From Mycolicibacterium komossense (lineage in GTDB: Bacteria; Actinomycetota; Actinomycetes; Mycobacteriales; Mycobacteriaceae), in the NCBI RefSeq assembly GCF_025822605.1, contig NZ_JACKTY010000031.1, forward strand, positions 268,476-332,475: a stretch of DNA of 64,000 nt, in the 5' to 3' direction. The position numbers and the translations under genes were made by a program. Positions 61,514-64,000 of the stretch are shown one piece after another; within the stretch, counting starts at the first letter, position 1, and each line of letters begins with the position of its first letter. A model generated the notes under the pieces. It searched no databases. It was not told the DNA's origin and was given only the letters and a program-made list of their open reading frames with translations.

Positions 61514-61535
61514 ACACGTGCAGAATTGCACGTGT
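61514..61535. promoter_or_regulatory. perfect palindrome in the LysR/dehydrogenase gap
   Basis: ACACGTGCA (61514-61522), spacer GAAT, TGCACGTGT (61527-61535): nine perfect pairs in the 85-bp divergent gap. It contains a TGCA-GAAT-TGCA core as in LysR T-N-A boxes. A likely binding site for the adjacent LysR protein. Confidence 0.65.
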
Positions 61536-61587
61536 GAGTGCGGCTTTCGTCATTGACCTGTGCACAAACGCAACCAATCATGAAGGT

Positions 61588-63105
61588 ATGACGAAAGCCA
61601 CGGAACGGACCGAACACGTTCTCCTCTCACACTGGCTCGACAACCAGGCCTACCCGGGTGTCAGCGGCAGCACCGCGGCCGTAACCAACCCTGCGACCGG
61701 TGCGGTCACCGGTCGAGTCGCCCTCGGCAGCGTCGAGGACGCCCGCGCCGTGATCGATGCGGCCGCTGCCGCGTTCCCGGCCTGGCGCGACACCTCACTA
61801 GCCAAGCGCACCCAGATCCTGTTCGCCTTCCGCGAGCTGCTCAACGCCCGTAAGGGTGAACTCGCCGAGATCATCACCAGCGAGCACGGCAAGGTCGTCT
61901 CCGACGCACTGGGCGAGGTCAGCCGCGGCCAAGAGGTCGTCGAATTCGCCTGCGGCATCCCACATCTGATCAAAGGCGGCTTCACCGAAAACGCCTCGAC
62001 CAAGGTCGACGTCTACTCCATCCGCCAGCCGCTGGGCCCCGTCGCGATCATCTCCCCCTTCAACTTCCCCGCCATGGTGCCGATGTGGTTCTTCCCCATC
62101 GCCATCGCCGCGGGCAACACCGTCGTGCTCAAGCCCTCCGAGAAGGACCCCACCGCCTCGCTGTGGCTGGCCCAACTCTGGAAGGAAGCCGGCCTGCCCG
62201 ACGGCGTGTTCAACGTCCTGCAAGGCGACAAGACCGTCGTCGACGAACTGCTGACCAACCCGAAGATCAAGTCCGTCAGCTTCGTCGGCTCGACCCCGAT
62301 CGCGCAGTACGTCTATGCCACCGCCACCGCCGCGGGCAAGCGCGTCCAAGCCCTCGGCGGAGCCAAGAACCACGCCGTCATCCTGCCCGACGCCGACCTC
62401 GACCTGGCCGCCGATTCGATGGTCAACGCCGGCTTCGGCTCGGCTGGTGAGCGCTGCATGGCCATCTCGGCCTGCGTGGCCGTCGGCCCCATCGCCGACG
62501 ACCTGGTCGCCAAGATCGCCGAGCGCACCACCCCGCTGAAAATCGGTGACGGTACCAAGGATTCCGATATGGGTCCGCTGGTCACCAAGGCCCACCGCGA
62601 CAAGGTCGCCTCCTACATCGACGCCGGCGAGGCCGACGGCGCCACAATCGTCGTCGATGGCCGCAATGTTCAGCCCGACGGTGAAGCCGAGGGATTCTGG
62701 CTGGGCCCCACCCTCATCGACCACGTCACCCCCGAGATGAGCGTCTATAAAGACGAGATCTTCGGCCCCGTGCTGTCGGTCATCCGCGTCGAGACCTACG
62801 ACGATGCACTGGAACTCATCAATTCCAACCCCTACGGCAACGGCACCGCCATCTTCACCAACGACGGCGGCGCCGCCCGGCGCTTCCAGAACGAAGTCGA
62901 AGTGGGCATGATCGGCATCAACGTCCCCATTCCGGTACCCATGGCCTACTACAGCTTCGGCGGCTGGAAAGCCTCACTGTTCGGCGACAGCCACGCCCAC
63001 GGCACCGAAGGCGTGCACTTCTTCACCCGCGGCAAGGCCATCACCAGCCGCTGGCTCGACCCCAGCCACCGCGGCATCGAACTCGGCTTCCCGCAGAACG
63101 TTTGA
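61588..63105 (+). CDS. mmsA: CoA-acylating methylmalonate-semialdehyde dehydrogenase-like
   Basis: 505 residues from ATG 61588 (GAAGGT just upstream). MmsA character: NPATGAVTGRVALGSVEDARAVIDAAAAAFPAWR, EHGKVVSDALGEVSRGQEVVEFACGIPHLIKG (family marker), ISPFNFPAMVPMWFFPIAIAAGN, KNHAVILPDADLD replacing the usual ELGG Glu, and Cys in FGSAGERCMAISA. Oxidises malonate or methylmalonate semialdehyde to acetyl- or propionyl-CoA and CO2. Here it probably ends the pathway fed by the amidase island; valine catabolism is the alternative role. Confidence 0.88.
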   Translation: MTKATERTEHVLLSHWLDNQAYPGVSGSTAAVTNPATGAVTGRVALGSVEDARAVIDAAAAAFPAWRDTSLAKRTQILFAFRELLNARKGELAEIITSEHGKVVSDALGEVSRGQEVVEFACGIPHLIKGGFTENASTKVDVYSIRQPLGPVAIISPFNFPAMVPMWFFPIAIAAGNTVVLKPSEKDPTASLWLAQLWKEAGLPDGVFNVLQGDKTVVDELLTNPKIKSVSFVGSTPIAQYVYATATAAGKRVQALGGAKNHAVILPDADLDLAADSMVNAGFGSAGERCMAISACVAVGPIADDLVAKIAERTTPLKIGDGTKDSDMGPLVTKAHRDKVASYIDAGEADGATIVVDGRNVQPDGEAEGFWLGPTLIDHVTPEMSVYKDEIFGPVLSVIRVETYDDALELINSNPYGNGTAIFTNDGGAARRFQNEVEVGMIGINVPIPVPMAYYSFGGWKASLFGDSHAHGTEGVHFFTRGKAITSRWLDPSHRGIELGFPQNV

Positions 63106-63111
63106 GGACGG

Positions 63112-64000
63112 ATGAAATCAATGGTCACCGACATCGCACTACCCCGCTTCGCCAAATTCGGCGCAGGTTCGATCGATCAGCTTGGATCCGTGGTCAGTCA
63201 GTTAGGTATCCGGAGACCACTGCTGGTCACCGATCGGTATCTCACCGAGACAGGCCAGACTGAACGGCTGGTGAAGTTGCTCGAGGCCGCAGGATCGGAG
63301 CCGGCGGTCTTTTCCGAGACGGTACCCGACCCAACCATCGCCTCCCTGGAGGACGGTTTGGCACTCGTGACAACGCATGGCGCGGACGGCGTCATCGGGT
63401 TCGGCGGGGGCAGCCCGATGGACACAGCCAAAGCACTTGCGGTCTTGTCGGCGAATGGCGGAGACATCGCGTCCTACAAGGCTCCCAGCAGCTACGAGGG
63501 TCCGGCACTTCCGATCGTGGCAGTACCGACGACATCGGGAAGTGGCTCGGAGGCAACTCAATTCACGGTGATCACCGATGGTGCCACCGACGAGAAGATG
63601 CTCTGTCCAGGATTGTCGTTTCTACCGGTCGCCGTGATCGCCGACTTCGAACTGACGATGTCCATGCCGGCCCGCCTGACTGCGGATACCGGGGTCGATG
63701 CGCTGACCCACGCCATCGAAGCGTATGTGAGCCGGCGCGCCAGCCCGTTCACCGATGCACTGGCGCTGGCGGCCATGCGGTCGATCGCCCTTCACCTTCG
63801 TCGCGCGTACCGCGATGGAACGGATCGTCAAGCGCGAGAAGCGATGATGTTGGCATCTGCGCAAGCGGGAATGGCATTCTCCAACTCCAGTGTCGCGTTG
63901 GTGCACGGTATGAGCAGACCAATCGGTGGGCACTTCCACATTGCGCACGGCCTGTCCAACGCGATGCTCTTGCCGGCGGTGACGAAGTTCTCGATTGCCT
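63112..64000 (+). CDS. iron-containing alcohol dehydrogenase (partial, runs off the window)
   Basis: About 296 residues visible from ATG 63112; GAGGACGG immediately precedes and overlaps the end of mmsA. Group III iron-type ADH: PRFAKFGAGSIDQLGSVVSQLG, VIGFGGGSPMDTAKALAVL (NAD site), IVAVPTTSGSGSEATQFTVI, and metal ligands in DALTHAIEAYVSRRASPF (Asp, His) and LVHGMSRPIGGHFHIAHGLSNAMLLP (two His). Likely oxidises a hydroxyacid or alcohol to the aldehyde or semialdehyde used by MmsA, for example 3-hydroxypropionate-like compounds. The 3' end lies outside. Confidence 0.87.
   Translation, partial: MKSMVTDIALPRFAKFGAGSIDQLGSVVSQLGIRRPLLVTDRYLTETGQTERLVKLLEAAGSEPAVFSETVPDPTIASLEDGLALVTTHGADGVIGFGGGSPMDTAKALAVLSANGGDIASYKAPSSYEGPALPIVAVPTTSGSGSEATQFTVITDGATDEKMLCPGLSFLPVAVIADFELTMSMPARLTADTGVDALTHAIEAYVSRRASPFTDALALAAMRSIALHLRRAYRDGTDRQAREAMMLASAQAGMAFSNSSVALVHGMSRPIGGHFHIAHGLSNAMLLPAVTKFSIA

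Noticed and set aside
61072..61587. Upstream extension of the MmsA-like frame through the LysR gene
   Set aside because: Composition is that of a shadow; the dehydrogenase begins at ATG 61588 after the divergent promoter.
1..64000. CRISPR arrays, tRNA or rRNA genes, phage or integron features
   Set aside because: No repeated spacer units, cloverleaf or rRNA-like sequence, or integrase/recombinase frames were seen on either strand.

Overview
The window is 64 kb of high-GC DNA (roughly two thirds G+C) with dense gene packing, many GTG starts and frequent ATGA/GTGA start-stop overlaps. The gene families (DoxX-type membrane protein, Eis-like acetyltransferase, MSMEG_1061-type flavin protein, actinobacterial glucosamine-kinase-like protein, many TetR and IclR regulators) point to a mycolic-acid actinobacterium, most likely an environmental Mycolicibacterium or close relative. 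There are no rRNA, tRNA, CRISPR or intact mobile elements. Almost everything is accessory catabolism: short regulated islands, each with its own transporter and regulator.

Layout. 1-5 kb: an O-methyltransferase, the decayed tail of an alpha/beta-hydrolase operon facing a TetR gene, and a DoxX-like membrane protein. 4.7-12.5 kb: an IclR gene divergent from a six-gene operon (fructuronate reductase, L-idonate/L-gulonate dehydrogenase-like MDR, MHS-type transporter, mannonate dehydratase, KDPG aldolase, KDG kinase). This is a complete route from L-gulonate or L-idonate type acids to pyruvate and glyceraldehyde-3-phosphate. 12.6-23.1 kb: an amine permease, aminobutyraldehyde-type dehydrogenase and PuuB-like oxidase face a TetR gene coupled to a glycosyltransferase, a glucosamine-kinase-like protein, a SIS protein and a UDP-sugar pyrophosphorylase. 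This amine plus amino-sugar cluster has no obvious textbook pathway. 23.1-36.2 kb: pseudogene debris, then a nitroreductase, OsmC, XRE-cupin regulator, DszC/SfnB-like and DszA/NtaA-like flavin monooxygenases, and a peptide-type ABC transporter in which one permease gene is frameshifted. This is probably organosulfur or related scavenging.

36.4-54.5 kb: a large histidine/imidazole island. It contains HutH, HutU, HutF, HutI and HutD plus an M20 amidohydrolase in the place of HutG. Unusually it also carries a divergent histidinol-dehydrogenase-like protein, a HisC-like aminotransferase, an FMN alpha-hydroxyacid oxidase, an alcohol dehydrogenase, an SDR, two transporters and two IclR regulators. 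A 16-bp palindrome close to GTCTYGNATNCRAGAC recurs in at least seven places in front of its transcription units. It ties the island into one regulon and is the strongest candidate here for an undescribed system (use of histidinol, imidazolelactate or similar compounds as histidine precursors).

54.7-64 kb: a TetR gene, a PPOX flavoprotein with a VanB-type reductase, and an island of NCS1 permease, amidase, LysR, methylmalonate-semialdehyde-dehydrogenase-like enzyme and an iron-type alcohol dehydrogenase cut by the window end. A 9-bp-arm perfect palindrome sits between the LysR gene and the dehydrogenase.

Functions are assigned by reading motifs and overall protein similarity from memory. No database search was run, so substrates are inferences.
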